Shown: in pieces, positions 8,807 to 17,640 of the stretch | Numbering within the stretch: position 1 is the first letter of the stretch | Layout of the letters: the number at the start of each line of letters is the position of its first letter | From: JAEXOD01 sp043805435 | GTDB taxonomy: Bacteria; Bacteroidota; Ignavibacteria; Ignavibacteriales; Melioribacteraceae | NCBI GenBank assembly: GCA_043805435.1 | Contig: JAZDHY010000055.1 | Location: 1-64,000, forward strand | Reading direction: 5' to 3' | DNA length: 64,000 nucleotides | The notes under the pieces: generated by a model | The model's input: the letters and a program-made list of their open reading frames with translations, nothing else | What the model was told of the DNA's origin: nothing | Database searches by the model: none | Made by a program: the position numbers and the translations under genes

Positions 8807-10660
8807 CTATAGCAACTCTTCCAATACTATTTCAAACTTTATAGGTTCATTATTTCTTAATATTTCAATTATTACTTTATCGCCGGTTTTTCCCTTTAAA
8901 ATTTCTTTTAAATCATAAAGATCTGTTTTTTCGTCAATTGTAATATCATTTATTTTAGTAATAATATCCTCTTTTAATAAACCTACTTTTTCTGCCGGAG
9001 TATTTGGTGAAACAAACAAAACAGCAGCAGTATTATTGTTTAGGTAAATCTGTAAACCGCTTTTATCATTATTTTGGGATTTGCCAAAATTTTCCCCTTT
9101 TTCAAAAATCATCTGTTGATTTTTATAATCAAAATATATTACAAATTGTTCAAATATATTATTACCCAAATTTCCAACTAAATCGGTTGATGCAAATGCA
9201 CCTTTACTTTCATTTAACGGCATATCAATAACAGGCTTGTTAATATCAAATCCGGCAATAGATAATTTATTTAATTTTACCGATTTAGCCTCGTTATATC
9301 CGCCTGCTCCGCCACTAAGTTTTGTTGTTCCTTTTAACTCTAAAAATCCGTTCTCTTTTGCATAAGGGTAATGAAAACTGCAGCCGCCCGCACCAATATC
9401 AACAGACCATGTACCTTTATATTTATCATTTATTAAAATTGGTAAAGTAAATGTTTCACCTCTTAAAGGTGCATCAACCAAAGTACCGTTACCTGAATAC
9501 TTAAAAGTTGCCGGATCATATAACGAAACCAGTTTATTTGCATAATCCACTTTTACAACAAACCTGCTCATAAAATCATAACCTAGTATTCCAACAGCTT
9601 TATACCCCCATTGTTTAAACATTGGCAATATATCTAACACCATAACATTTTGTTCCTTAAATTGCAGCCCGGGCAGATTAAATCCGGGTAATTTAACAAA
9701 GGCTACATCAACAACTTTATCCACACCCTGGGCTTTCATTTCACCTTCAGGCTTTAAGCCCATTTGTGTTGCATATCCTAAATCAATTACATTTACATCC
9801 GCCCCCGAATCTAAAAACCACACAACATTATTACCATTTATATTAATTGTTAAAAATACATGGTCTCCATAATAATCACAGGGTATATTTTCGGCCGATA
9901 AACCGTTTGTAAATACATAATCTTTAACATCCTCAGCAGGCGGATTAAATAAACTTTTATCAATATTTATGTTCAATTTGTATTCATTTACCAATATAAC
10001 TGTTTTTTGACCTGATGTTATATTTACATTTTCAATTTTAAATGGTTTTAATATTCCAAAAACATTTCTATAATCGGAATAAGAAGTAACATTTTCTTTA
10101 TTATCGGCAAAATTGGAGGTTTTGATTTTGTAATAATTGGCAGTTGAATAATAGTCAACAATAACATCACTATTTATATTGTTAATAATTTTAACTGCAT
10201 AACATTGTTCAGTACCAACTTCAGTTATTCCTTCATAGGTAACTTTAAATACTTCGCTTTTAGGATCCATAAATTCAAATTCTTCAAGTTTAGCGGAAAT
10301 TTTTCTTCGTTTTTCAGTAGCTTCATCAGTATTAATTTTTATTTTTCCATTAGTATCCACAACCCAGTTTTCGGCTCCATTATCACCGCTAGTTTGTTTA
10401 ATTATTTTTATCTCAAATTCCTCTCTTATTTTCCCCGGTATTTCATTCCACTGTTTAAGTGTTCCTTCCATTCCTCCAAATAGCACTTTTGCGTCAAAGT
10501 AAGACGTTTTTTCTGCTTTTACTTTTTCAATACTGCCAATAGCATTAAAATATTTGTTAATTATTGTATAAGGATTTTCATTTTGCTCCTGCGCGTAATT
10601 TTTGGCAATAAAAATTATTAAAATCAATAAACACCAGCTAATTTTTTTGTAAATATTCAT
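8807..10660 (-). CDS. Exported retropepsin-like aspartyl protease with PDZ domain
   Basis: A signal peptide (1-24, ending YAQ) is followed by a LolA/MucB-like domain (about 28-245). A two-lobed aspartyl-protease region runs from about 265 to 515 with D284-S-G, the flap-side GILG at 357-360 and a second motif at 421 that reads D-I-G-A. A C-terminal PDZ domain spans about 530-605 (LLKEDIITKIND). The protein is probably periplasmic and processes or binds other exported proteins. The second motif has Ile where Thr or Ser is usual, so lobe 2 may be weakened. It lies 27 bp downstream of the TrmB-like regulator, suggesting an operon. Confidence 0.8.
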   Translation of the reverse strand: MNIYKKISWCLLILIIFIAKNYAQEQNENPYTIINKYFNAIGSIEKVKAEKTSYFDAKVLFGGMEGTLKQWNEIPGKIREEFEIKIIKQTSGDNGAENWVVDTNGKIKINTDEATEKRRKISAKLEEFEFMDPKSEVFKVTYEGITEVGTEQCYAVKIINNINSDVIVDYYSTANYYKIKTSNFADNKENVTSYSDYRNVFGILKPFKIENVNITSGQKTVILVNEYKLNINIDKSLFNPPAEDVKDYVFTNGLSAENIPCDYYGDHVFLTININGNNVVWFLDSGADVNVIDLGYATQMGLKPEGEMKAQGVDKVVDVAFVKLPGFNLPGLQFKEQNVMVLDILPMFKQWGYKAVGILGYDFMSRFVVKVDYANKLVSLYDPATFKYSGNGTLVDAPLRGETFTLPILINDKYKGTWSVDIGAGGCSFHYPYAKENGFLELKGTTKLSGGAGGYNEAKSVKLNKLSIAGFDINKPVIDMPLNESKGAFASTDLVGNLGNNIFEQFVIYFDYKNQQMIFEKGENFGKSQNNDKSGLQIYLNNNTAAVLFVSPNTPAEKVGLLKEDIITKINDITIDEKTDLYDLKEILKGKTGDKVIIEILRNNEPIKFEIVLEELL

Positions 10661-10687
10661 AGTTAAATTCCTTTAATTATTTATTTT

Positions 10688-11530
10688 TTATTTGTTAAGT
10701 CTATCCATAAACATTTTAAAAACCTTTGAATTACTTGCTCTTAATGTTTCATAATTTTTAAAAATTTCCATCAACTCTTCAATCGATTTATTTTCTTCCA
10801 ATTTTCTTCTAATTCCTGTTAATATAAACTCCTGACTAAAACCATTGTACATTAGTAAAGATAAAAATATATTTTTACTCCAAAACGCCTCATTAGAGCT
10901 TTGTTTATCCATATCCACAAACGAAACCAAATATTCTTTTGCAGTTACTACATTAAGCCATTGACCTTTAAACTTGTCTATTAATAAATTATCGGCACTG
11001 CAGTATGTTACTTCGCAATTTTGTAATTCCGTTGGTATGTAGGTTTTAACAATTACGGTTACTCCCCTTTTTCCGGCTGCAACAATTTCATTTTTTAACA
11101 TTTCCAATATTTTTGGCCAAATATCAATCAATAATATTTCATCAGCTTCTTCAATCATTTTTTTTGCACGGTTAATTACATCATCATATTTTGTTAACCT
11201 ATGAATTCCGTCATCGTTTTTTTTATTTTCGTATTGTTTTAGCTGTTCTTCCAAAGTATTGCTTATACTAATAAATTCATTTTTTTTATCAATTAATAAT
11301 TCCTTAATGGGTATTGCAGCATATAACTGTGTTTTAATACTATCGTCGCAAATAATTGCTTTTTTGTTTTTTAAAGTATTTAATGCTTTATAAACATTAG
11401 GTATAGGCTTATTTAATATTTGTGCCAACCTGTAACCTGTTGAAGTTTCTTCTTCAAGCAATGCTAAATATATTTCCGCTTCAAGTTTTGTAAATCCAAA
11501 ATGCATTAAATTATTAACTGCTTCATTCAT
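10688..11530 (-). CDS. TrmB-family transcriptional regulator
   Basis: Residues 5-70 form the TrmB winged helix-turn-helix: LMHFGFTKLEAEIYLALL, then a recognition helix around KPIPNVYKALNTL. A coiled stretch follows (about 85-115), then a phospholipase-D-like effector domain (about 120-250) typical of sugar- or metabolite-sensing TrmB proteins. It precedes the aspartyl protease on the same strand and may control it. Its upstream region holds the 94-bp tandem repeats. The ligand cannot be told from sequence. Confidence 0.8.
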   Translation of the reverse strand: MNEAVNNLMHFGFTKLEAEIYLALLEEETSTGYRLAQILNKPIPNVYKALNTLKNKKAIICDDSIKTQLYAAIPIKELLIDKKNEFISISNTLEEQLKQYENKKNDDGIHRLTKYDDVINRAKKMIEEADEILLIDIWPKILEMLKNEIVAAGKRGVTVIVKTYIPTELQNCEVTYCSADNLLIDKFKGQWLNVVTAKEYLVSFVDMDKQSSNEAFWSKNIFLSLLMYNGFSQEFILTGIRRKLEENKSIEELMEIFKNYETLRASNSKVFKMFMDRLNK

Positions 11531-11620
11531 ATTAATTACCTTTTATTAATATTAGTTGCTTTTTGTTATTATGACGAAATATAATTAAAAAAGTTTCATA
11601 TTCCAAAGTTTATTTTATCT

Positions 11621-11900
11621 GTGTAAATCTGCTCAATCTGCGTAATCTGTGTTCTATGTTTTTTTTTGAACGCTGAAAACACTGATTTTACAGATAACCG
11701 CTGATTTTTATTCGTGTAAATCTGCCCAATCTGCGTAATCTGTGTTCTATGATTTTATTGGAATGCTGAAAACACTGATTTAACAGATAACCGCTGATTT
11801 TTAATCTGTATAAATCTGCCCAATCTGCGTAATCTGTGTTCTATGTTTTTTTTTGAACGCTGAAAACACTGATTTTACAGATAACCGCTGATTTTTAAAC
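11621..11900. repeat. Three tandem copies of a 93-94 bp repeat
   Basis: Copies begin at about 11621, 11714 and 11808, and a decayed fourth begins near 11902. Each contains AATCTGCGTAATCTGTG near its start and AACACTGATTT plus ACAGATAACCGCTGATT near its end. The two halves are imperfect inverted repeats of each other, so every unit can fold into a long hairpin. Copies 1 and 3 are nearly identical; copy 2 has a few changes (ATTTTATTGGAAT in place of the T-run). Similar AATCTG-rich elements are known to be dispersed in Bacteroidota genomes. Confidence 0.85.
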
Positions 11901-11930
11901 TGTATAAGTTTGCACTAATTTTTATTAATA

Positions 11931-12000
11931 TTGTGCATTACTTTAGATGTATGCACAAATTTTTAACTTTTTTGTGCATACTATTTTATATGTGCACAAA
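11931..12000. promoter_or_regulatory. Operator-like palindromes upstream of fic
   Basis: There is a perfect 10-bp inverted repeat, TATGCACAAA (11950-11959) and TTTGTGCATA (11971-11980), with an 11-nt spacer. Two further half-sites are present: TTGTGCAT (11931-11938) and TGTGCACAAA (11991-12000), the latter itself nearly palindromic. Site spacing is about 20 bp, two helical turns, as in cooperative repressor binding. The cluster ends 36 bp before the Fic start. The C-terminal winged helix of Fic is a candidate autorepressor (inference). Confidence 0.6.
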
Positions 12001-12036
12001 CTTTAGTAAATTATGATATAAAAACTTGAGTACAAG

Positions 12037-13119
12037 ATGAATTTTAATCCTGCTCTACCTTATAACGAATTACCATTATTACCACCTAAATTTAATTTTG
12101 ATGATATAGAAATACTAAAAAAATTAAATACGGCAAATTTGGCTTTATCAAAGTTAGACAACATTTCTGTCTCAATCCCTAATGCAGATATGTTTATTGA
12201 ACCTTTATCAGTTCGAGAGGCGGTTGCAAGTTCAGAAATTGAAAACATAAATACAACTGTTGAAGAAGTTTTTCAAGCATCCTTATTGGAATATGGTAAA
12301 ATTTCTAAAGCACAAAAAGAAACAATATGTTATAAAGAAGCTTTATTGCATGGGTATAATAATATCAAACTTTTGGGTTTTATTAGTACCAACAACATAC
12401 TTGAGATTCAATCTATCTTAGAACCGGAAAAACATGGTATTAGAAAAATACCGGGAACGAAAATTAAAAACACACTTACAAATGAAATTATTTTTACCCC
12501 ACCCATTGGAGAAGAAAATATTCGTAATCTTTTATCTAATCTGGAAAAATATATTAATCATTTAGATGATAATCTTGATCCCTTAATTAAACTTGCTGTT
12601 ATACATTATCAATTTGAATCTATTCATCCTTTTTATGATGGCAATGGACGAACAGGAAGAATATTAATGGTTTTATATCTAATTTTGGTAGTAAGGTTAC
12701 AATTTCCAATTCTTTATTTAAGTGGCTATATATATAAAAATCGAACCGATTATTATAGATTATTGCGTGATGTTACCACAAATAATAATTGGAAAGACTG
12801 GACTTTATTCATTTTGAGTACCGTTGAAGAACAAGCAAAAATAACATTAGAATCAATGAATACAATCCGTATTTTAATGGATGAATATTTTAATATTTTG
12901 CAAAACTCCGAGTTAAAACTAATATCAAATTCATTAAACCATTATTTATTTTCAAGACCATTTTATAATATAAAAACAATTTGTTTAAGTCTTAATATTA
13001 CAAGAAATACTGCTTCAAAATACTTTAATCAACTTCTAAAGTTGGGTTTAATTGAAAATTTTAAGATAAAAAATATCTCTGTTTTTTATAATCCAAGGCT
13101 TTTGGAAATATTAAAATAA
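12037..13119 (+). CDS. Fic-family AMP-transferase with built-in inhibitory motif and wHTH
   Basis: Fic proteins transfer AMP or another nucleotide part to hydroxyl side chains of target proteins. The active-site loop HPFYDGNGRTGR is at 197-208, with the catalytic His and the ATP-binding Asn/Arg residues all present. An N-terminal inhibition motif SSEIEN (65-70, inhibitory Glu69) fits (S/T)xxxE(G/N), so this is a class II, self-inhibited Fic. A flap region lies at about 145-160. The C-terminus (about 300-355) is a winged helix (LNITRNTASKYFNQLLKLG), as in Fic proteins that regulate their own gene. Palindromes upstream support autoregulation. Confidence 0.9.
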   Translation: MNFNPALPYNELPLLPPKFNFDDIEILKKLNTANLALSKLDNISVSIPNADMFIEPLSVREAVASSEIENINTTVEEVFQASLLEYGKISKAQKETICYKEALLHGYNNIKLLGFISTNNILEIQSILEPEKHGIRKIPGTKIKNTLTNEIIFTPPIGEENIRNLLSNLEKYINHLDDNLDPLIKLAVIHYQFESIHPFYDGNGRTGRILMVLYLILVVRLQFPILYLSGYIYKNRTDYYRLLRDVTTNNNWKDWTLFILSTVEEQAKITLESMNTIRILMDEYFNILQNSELKLISNSLNHYLFSRPFYNIKTICLSLNITRNTASKYFNQLLKLGLIENFKIKNISVFYNPRLLEILK

Positions 13120-13279
13120 TATCAAATTATTATTTTCTTTTTATTATAATAATTATACTATTTGACATTTAAACATTATTTACATATTTTTCATTTACCC
13201 TATTTTTATGGGGTATTTAGCTTGTTTTTGCCATATTTTTTGGTATTTTTATATTAATAGGTGCATAAAAGGTAGTTAT

Positions 13280-14482
13280 ATGATAAAGATTGACGAAATA
13301 AAAGTAAAAAACTTTAAAAACATAGAAAATGCAACAATTAAGTTTGACAAGTATAATTTAATTGTCGGTTCAAATAATTCGGGTAAATCAAACCTTTTAA
13401 TGGTTTTCAGATTTCTTAATTTTATTATTAATGATTCTATTGATATTGTTAAAAATTCATTTGAACAAGAAATACCAATTGTAGGATATATAAAACCTTA
13501 TTATTTTTATAAAAAGGATGTCCTTGAGATAGAACTTAAATTCTCTGATAACCAAAAAAAATTATTGTATAATTACGTCATTAGGATTCAATGGGAAGAG
13601 AAAGACGGATACGATTTTACTTCAGAAATAATCAAAGAATCTTTTTCTGTTAAATCTTTTAATAAACCGGGGAAAGCAAGTACTATTTTTTTAAAAATTA
13701 AGGACAAAATAACTTATGGAGGTAATTTTGCAAATAATAGTTTTATGGATTCAGGTCAAAAACATGTTAGCGTGGTACGAATTTTAAATCCATTACCCCC
13801 AAAATCAAATCCATATTACGCAGAGTTGTCTGTTTTGGATTATATAATAAAATCTCAAATTTACTATTTCTCTAATATAGGATTAAATAGTATTGATATA
13901 AAAGAAAGGAAGGACTTTTATGGACGAATTACTTCATATGATTTTATAAAGGAAATAAAAAAAATTGAAAATACTCCAAAATTTGAAATATTAAAAAGTA
14001 TCTTAAATAAAATGTTAAATATTTCTGATTTACAGATAATGGAACGCAACGAAATAATTGAAAATTCAAATAATTTTTTTATTGTTATAACTCAATTTAA
14101 TCATCAAAAACTTTTTTCCGGACTCTCTGATGGTTCTATATTACTTATTTCTTTAATAACAAAAATACTTACTTCTGAACATTCAATATTTCTGATTGAG
14201 GAACCGGAAAATTCATTACACCCTAAAGCATTAGTTGATTTAATTAATTTCATAAAAAGCTTTATAAATGAAAAACAATTCATTATTGTAACTCATTCAT
14301 TAACTTTATTAAATACAAGCAATCCTAATGATGTAATTATTGCAGAATTACAGGAAAACGGATTAAGTAATATTACAAATATTCCAAATCCCAAAGAAAT
14401 TTCGAGAAGATTAAAAAACAGTTTTTCTGCTTTTAGTGATTTTGTATTTTTTGCTGATAAAAATGAAGAGGAGTTTGAATAA
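13280..14482 (+). CDS. AAA (OLD/AAA_15/21-type) ATPase
   Basis: ABC-like ATPase of the OLD/RecF group. Counted from the ATG at 13280, Walker A is GSNNSGKS (30-37) after KVKNFKNIEN. The central about 100-230 is an insert without known motifs. A degenerate signature lies near LFSGLSDGSILLISL, Walker B is IFLIEEPENSLHP (from 303), and the His switch is IIVTHS. No TOPRIM domain is fused; instead the next gene, 5 bp downstream, encodes one. An upstream GTAT-to-ATG frame would start at 13208, but the added residues are Cys/aromatic-rich, and AAGGTAG sits before 13280. Likely the sensor subunit of a defence pair. Confidence 0.85.
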   Translation: MIKIDEIKVKNFKNIENATIKFDKYNLIVGSNNSGKSNLLMVFRFLNFIINDSIDIVKNSFEQEIPIVGYIKPYYFYKKDVLEIELKFSDNQKKLLYNYVIRIQWEEKDGYDFTSEIIKESFSVKSFNKPGKASTIFLKIKDKITYGGNFANNSFMDSGQKHVSVVRILNPLPPKSNPYYAELSVLDYIIKSQIYYFSNIGLNSIDIKERKDFYGRITSYDFIKEIKKIENTPKFEILKSILNKMLNISDLQIMERNEIIENSNNFFIVITQFNHQKLFSGLSDGSILLISLITKILTSEHSIFLIEEPENSLHPKALVDLINFIKSFINEKQFIIVTHSLTLLNTSNPNDVIIAELQENGLSNITNIPNPKEISRRLKNSFSAFSDFVFFADKNEEEFE

Positions 14483-14487
14483 TTTTT

Positions 14488-15090
14488 ATGGATAATCCAA
14501 ATTCTATTTTGTTTTTATTTGAAGGCGAAACTGAAAGAGAGTTTTATGATATTTTATTTGATAATTACCAGATAGATCGAAAAATTAAAATCAATAAAAT
14601 TGATCTTAAAGGTATCTGGTCAATTAATGAAAAAGTGAAAAATAGAACTTATGAGTATTTGGCAAAGTCGAAAAGTCCTAAAATTACAGTAATTATTGCT
14701 CATGATAGAGAGGGAATAAAAAGTAAAAAATCATGTGTAAATTTAAATTTGTTAAAAAAAGAATTTGTCAAAGGCAAAAATTCAAGAATTAAAGAAATAA
14801 AAGAGACGATCGCTACTCAAGATTTAGAAAGCTGGTTGTTTCATGATATTGATAATATCTATAAACACTTAAAAACTCCATCAAAAGAAAGGAATACCAA
14901 AAACTATTTAAATGTAGAATCAAAAAATAATACTGACTTATCAACTTTATTCCACAAATACGGTAAACATTACCAAAAAGGTAGTAAAGTAGAAGGATTT
15001 TTATTAAAATTAGATTTTGTTAAAATTTATAATAAAACACCTGAATTACAAGAATTAATTAAATATATAAAATCACTAATTGAAGAATAG
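14488..15090 (+). CDS. TOPRIM-fold DUF4276-like nuclease partner
   Basis: The protein has 200 residues. The N-terminus ILFLFEGETEREFY gives the TOPRIM glutamate (E12/E14), VIIAHDREG gives an acidic D73-x-E75, and ATQDLESWLF (E114, W116) matches the conserved C-terminal motif of DUF4276. In split OLD and PARIS-type systems such a small TOPRIM protein is the effector nuclease held by an AAA ATPase. The gene is 5 bp after the ATPase and translationally linked. Exact family membership (DUF4276, DUF4435 or RloB-like) should be checked, because the judgement is by motif only. Confidence 0.7.
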   Translation: MDNPNSILFLFEGETEREFYDILFDNYQIDRKIKINKIDLKGIWSINEKVKNRTYEYLAKSKSPKITVIIAHDREGIKSKKSCVNLNLLKKEFVKGKNSRIKEIKETIATQDLESWLFHDIDNIYKHLKTPSKERNTKNYLNVESKNNTDLSTLFHKYGKHYQKGSKVEGFLLKLDFVKIYNKTPELQELIKYIKSLIEE

Positions 15091-15092
15091 CC

Positions 15093-15422
15093 ATGTTACT
15101 ATCAAACATCCCATTTATAACAACAGATTGGAGTACCATTACACCAACCGAACACAAAGGTGAAACAGGAATGGCTTACTGGAGAACACAAAATTTTGAT
15201 AATATCCGTGTTAGGATGGTAGAATATTCACCCGGTTATCTAGCCGATCACTGGTGCTTAAAAGGACATATTATTTTATGTTTAGAAGGAGAACTTCATA
15301 CTGAGTTAAAAGACGGACGTACTTTTATTCTTAAACCCGGTCAAACTTATCAAGTAGCAGATAATTCGGAAGCTCATAAATCGAGTACTACCATTGGTGC
15401 CAAATTATTTATTGTAGATTAA
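15093..15422 (+). CDS. Small cupin (DHCW-motif type)
   Basis: A single cupin barrel of 109 residues. The segment GYLADHWCLKGHIILCLEG corresponds to the DHCW-motif cupins (here in the order DHWC), followed by GELHTEL and FILKPGQTYQVADNSEAH. The metal ligands are likely His, Glu and the last His. No substrate is known. It starts 2 bp after the TOPRIM gene stop and so is on the same transcript. It ends 3 bp before the convergent histidine-kinase gene. Confidence 0.8.
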   Translation: MLLSNIPFITTDWSTITPTEHKGETGMAYWRTQNFDNIRVRMVEYSPGYLADHWCLKGHIILCLEGELHTELKDGRTFILKPGQTYQVADNSEAHKSSTTIGAKLFIVD

Positions 15423-15425
15423 TTA

Positions 15426-17195
15426 TCATGTTTTGTTAGGAATTGAAATTACAAATTCACTTCCTTCTCCAACTTTGCTAAAAACATCAATTTTGCCATT
15501 ATGGTTAGTAATTATACCATATGTAATGGAAAGGCCTAATCCGGTGCCTTTCCCTACTTCTTTTGTAGTATAAAAAGGTTCAAATATTCTTTCTTTTACC
15601 GATTCATCAATTCCAATTCCGGAATCTTTTATTGAAATATAAACATATTTTTCATCGTTCCAAGTTTTAATAAATATTTTTCCTTTATCAATAATAGAAT
15701 CTTTTGCATTGGTTAAAATATTTAGAAATACTTGGTTTAATCTTCCCGGATAACATAAAACTGTTGGAATATTACCTAAATTTAAAACAACTTCAATTTT
15801 ATTTTTAAGAACATTTTTTAACATAATTAAAGTAGATTCCAAACCGCTATTAATATCAGCCATAACCATTTCACCGCTATCAATGCGCGAAAAATTTCTT
15901 AAACCTTTAACAATATCAGCAGTCCTTTTTGCCCCATCATCCATGCCATTTAGTAAATTTTCAATTTCATTTAACAAAAAGTCAAAATCAATATCTTTTT
16001 TGTATGAATAAATTATATCCATATGTTTTTCGTAATCATTTAACTTAATTATTTCTTCATATTTCAATAAAAGCTGCAAGATATCATGTATATCTCTTCT
16101 TAAGGGGGATATATTAGACATTACAAAATTTATTGGATTATTAATTTCATGCGCTATTCCGGCAGTAAGCTGCCCCAATGAAGCTAATTTTTCGGATTGA
16201 ATTAATTTATTTTGTGTGTATTTTAAGTTTTCTAAAGCTTTTTCCAAGTCCGTATTTTTTTGCTCAATTACCTTTGTTTGATTTTCTAAAAATTCGGATT
16301 TTTGTTGTAACAAAAGATTTGTTTCCTGTAATTCTTTTTGCTGATTAATTAATTTTGTTGCTTGATCCTCTGTTCTTGTTTTAAACTGTTTAATAGAATC
16401 AGCCATCTGTAAAAATGTTTTTGCCAAACGCCCAATTTCGTCTTTACTATTAATATCAAGCCAAATATCCAAATTACCTTTTGTAACAGCGGCCGCAGCC
16501 CGGTCTAACTGCTTAATAGGTATTGTGATAAGTCTTACCAGCACAAATATTAAAAATATTGATAATCCTATTGCAACTAAAACCATAAATCTTGACAAAT
16601 TTTTAGTAGCCACAAAAGTTTTTTCAGCTCGTTTTGTAGCTTTAAATGCATCCAGTTTGCTTAAGCTGACCAACGAAACCAAATCATCGCCACATGTAGT
16701 ATAAATTGCTTTTGCTTTACCCAGCAATAATTCCATTGCTGCATTTTTATTATTTTCACGCGATAGTTTTATTACATTAAAGCTAAAATCAACATATATT
16801 TCCCAATTATTAATAAATCCATCATATAATCTTTCTTCTTTATTTGAATATACATCCTTCTTTTTATATTTCTTTTTTAATTTTTCATATTTGTCAATGT
16901 TATCATTAATTTGATCAATTAATGCAATCATTTCTTCTTCCTGTAAGCGTTTTTTGCTTTGATCAAATGTATATGCGTGTTCAAGCTGAAATGAACGTAA
17001 TTGTGAAGTGTTTAGATTAAGATCTGATAATGTAACTGCCCGTTCAAGCCAGTTATTGGATATTTCTTCAATTTCTTTATTTAACGAGCCTAAATTATAA
17101 ACCGAAATAGCATTTATACCGGCTAAAACAAAAAATATTATTCCAAACGATAGCCCCTGTTTAACACCAAATTTCAAATCCTTAAAAAAAATCAT
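15426..17195 (-). CDS. Membrane histidine kinase with HAMP
   Basis: Sensor kinase of 589 residues. TM1 (about 14-34) and TM2 (about 203-225) enclose a four-helix-bundle periplasmic sensor. They are followed by HAMP (about 222-275), a coiled coil (275-335), HisKA with phosphoacceptor His349 in IAHEINNP, and an HATPase domain with the N box (NQVFLNILTNAKDS), DSGIGI and GKGTGLGLS. No receiver domain is attached and no response regulator is adjacent. It is the last gene of a three-gene unit (porin, binding protein, kinase), which suggests it senses or responds to the small molecule handled by them. Confidence 0.9.
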   Translation of the reverse strand: MIFFKDLKFGVKQGLSFGIIFFVLAGINAISVYNLGSLNKEIEEISNNWLERAVTLSDLNLNTSQLRSFQLEHAYTFDQSKKRLQEEEMIALIDQINDNIDKYEKLKKKYKKKDVYSNKEERLYDGFINNWEIYVDFSFNVIKLSRENNKNAAMELLLGKAKAIYTTCGDDLVSLVSLSKLDAFKATKRAEKTFVATKNLSRFMVLVAIGLSIFLIFVLVRLITIPIKQLDRAAAAVTKGNLDIWLDINSKDEIGRLAKTFLQMADSIKQFKTRTEDQATKLINQQKELQETNLLLQQKSEFLENQTKVIEQKNTDLEKALENLKYTQNKLIQSEKLASLGQLTAGIAHEINNPINFVMSNISPLRRDIHDILQLLLKYEEIIKLNDYEKHMDIIYSYKKDIDFDFLLNEIENLLNGMDDGAKRTADIVKGLRNFSRIDSGEMVMADINSGLESTLIMLKNVLKNKIEVVLNLGNIPTVLCYPGRLNQVFLNILTNAKDSIIDKGKIFIKTWNDEKYVYISIKDSGIGIDESVKERIFEPFYTTKEVGKGTGLGLSITYGIITNHNGKIDVFSKVGEGSEFVISIPNKT

Positions 17196-17208
17196 ATTCT
17201 CATCAATA

Positions 17209-17625
17209 TTATTTAATAATTGCTATAGTTTTAACATTTCCTTTAATTTTATTCAAACTAATAAAACCGATGGAGCCCGGAGTATTTTCAACTTTGTTAC
17301 ACATCTCCTCTTCCGAATTTACCGATTCCGGCGGATCACCATCACCCGAAAGCATCCGTTTCATCCAAATTGATTTCATACGTGCTGTATTTTTTGCAAT
17401 GTATTCATAAAACAAATCTTTAACTTCCAACTTAGGCTTTAGGTCAAATACTATAATAGGTTTGGAGTTTGGCCAATATTTAATATCGCCCGAATAATAA
17501 TCCAATAACTGAGATTTTGTAATTCTATCCACAGGTACACTTTTATTGGCTATTACAGCAACCTGAGCATCTAATCCTTTTGATAAAAAAAACATTAAGA
17601 AGAAAAGTAAAAAATATTTTTTCAT
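17209..17625 (-). CDS. PstS-like periplasmic substrate-binding protein, short form
   Basis: A signal peptide (1-20) is followed by a single-lobe PBP-like domain: VPVDRITKSQLLDYYSGDIKYW, a motif of phosphate-type binding proteins, and the C-terminal TPGSIGFISL. At 138 residues it is about half a PstS, which is common in copies without an ABC transporter. It is 13 bp from the kinase gene, so it may present phosphate or another oxyanion to the kinase rather than to a transporter (inference). Confidence 0.75.
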   Translation of the reverse strand: MKKYFLLFFLMFFLSKGLDAQVAVIANKSVPVDRITKSQLLDYYSGDIKYWPNSKPIIVFDLKPKLEVKDLFYEYIAKNTARMKSIWMKRMLSGDGDPPESVNSEEEMCNKVENTPGSIGFISLNKIKGNVKTIAIIK

Positions 17626-17640
17626 ACTATTCTCTTATTA

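Larger units (their letters stand above)
11531..12036. other. Divergent intergenic region between TrmB and Fic genes
   Basis: It contains, from the TrmB side, about 90 bp of AT-rich DNA, then the triple 94-bp tandem repeat (11621-11900), then the TGCACAAA-type palindromes (11931-12000), then 36 bp up to the Fic start codon. Promoters for both divergent genes must lie here, but no convincing -35/-10 pair was seen. Confidence 0.6.

Noticed and set aside
11621..11900. CRISPR-like or iteron origin
   Set aside because: The 94-bp units are contiguous without spacers, and no replication protein gene is near.
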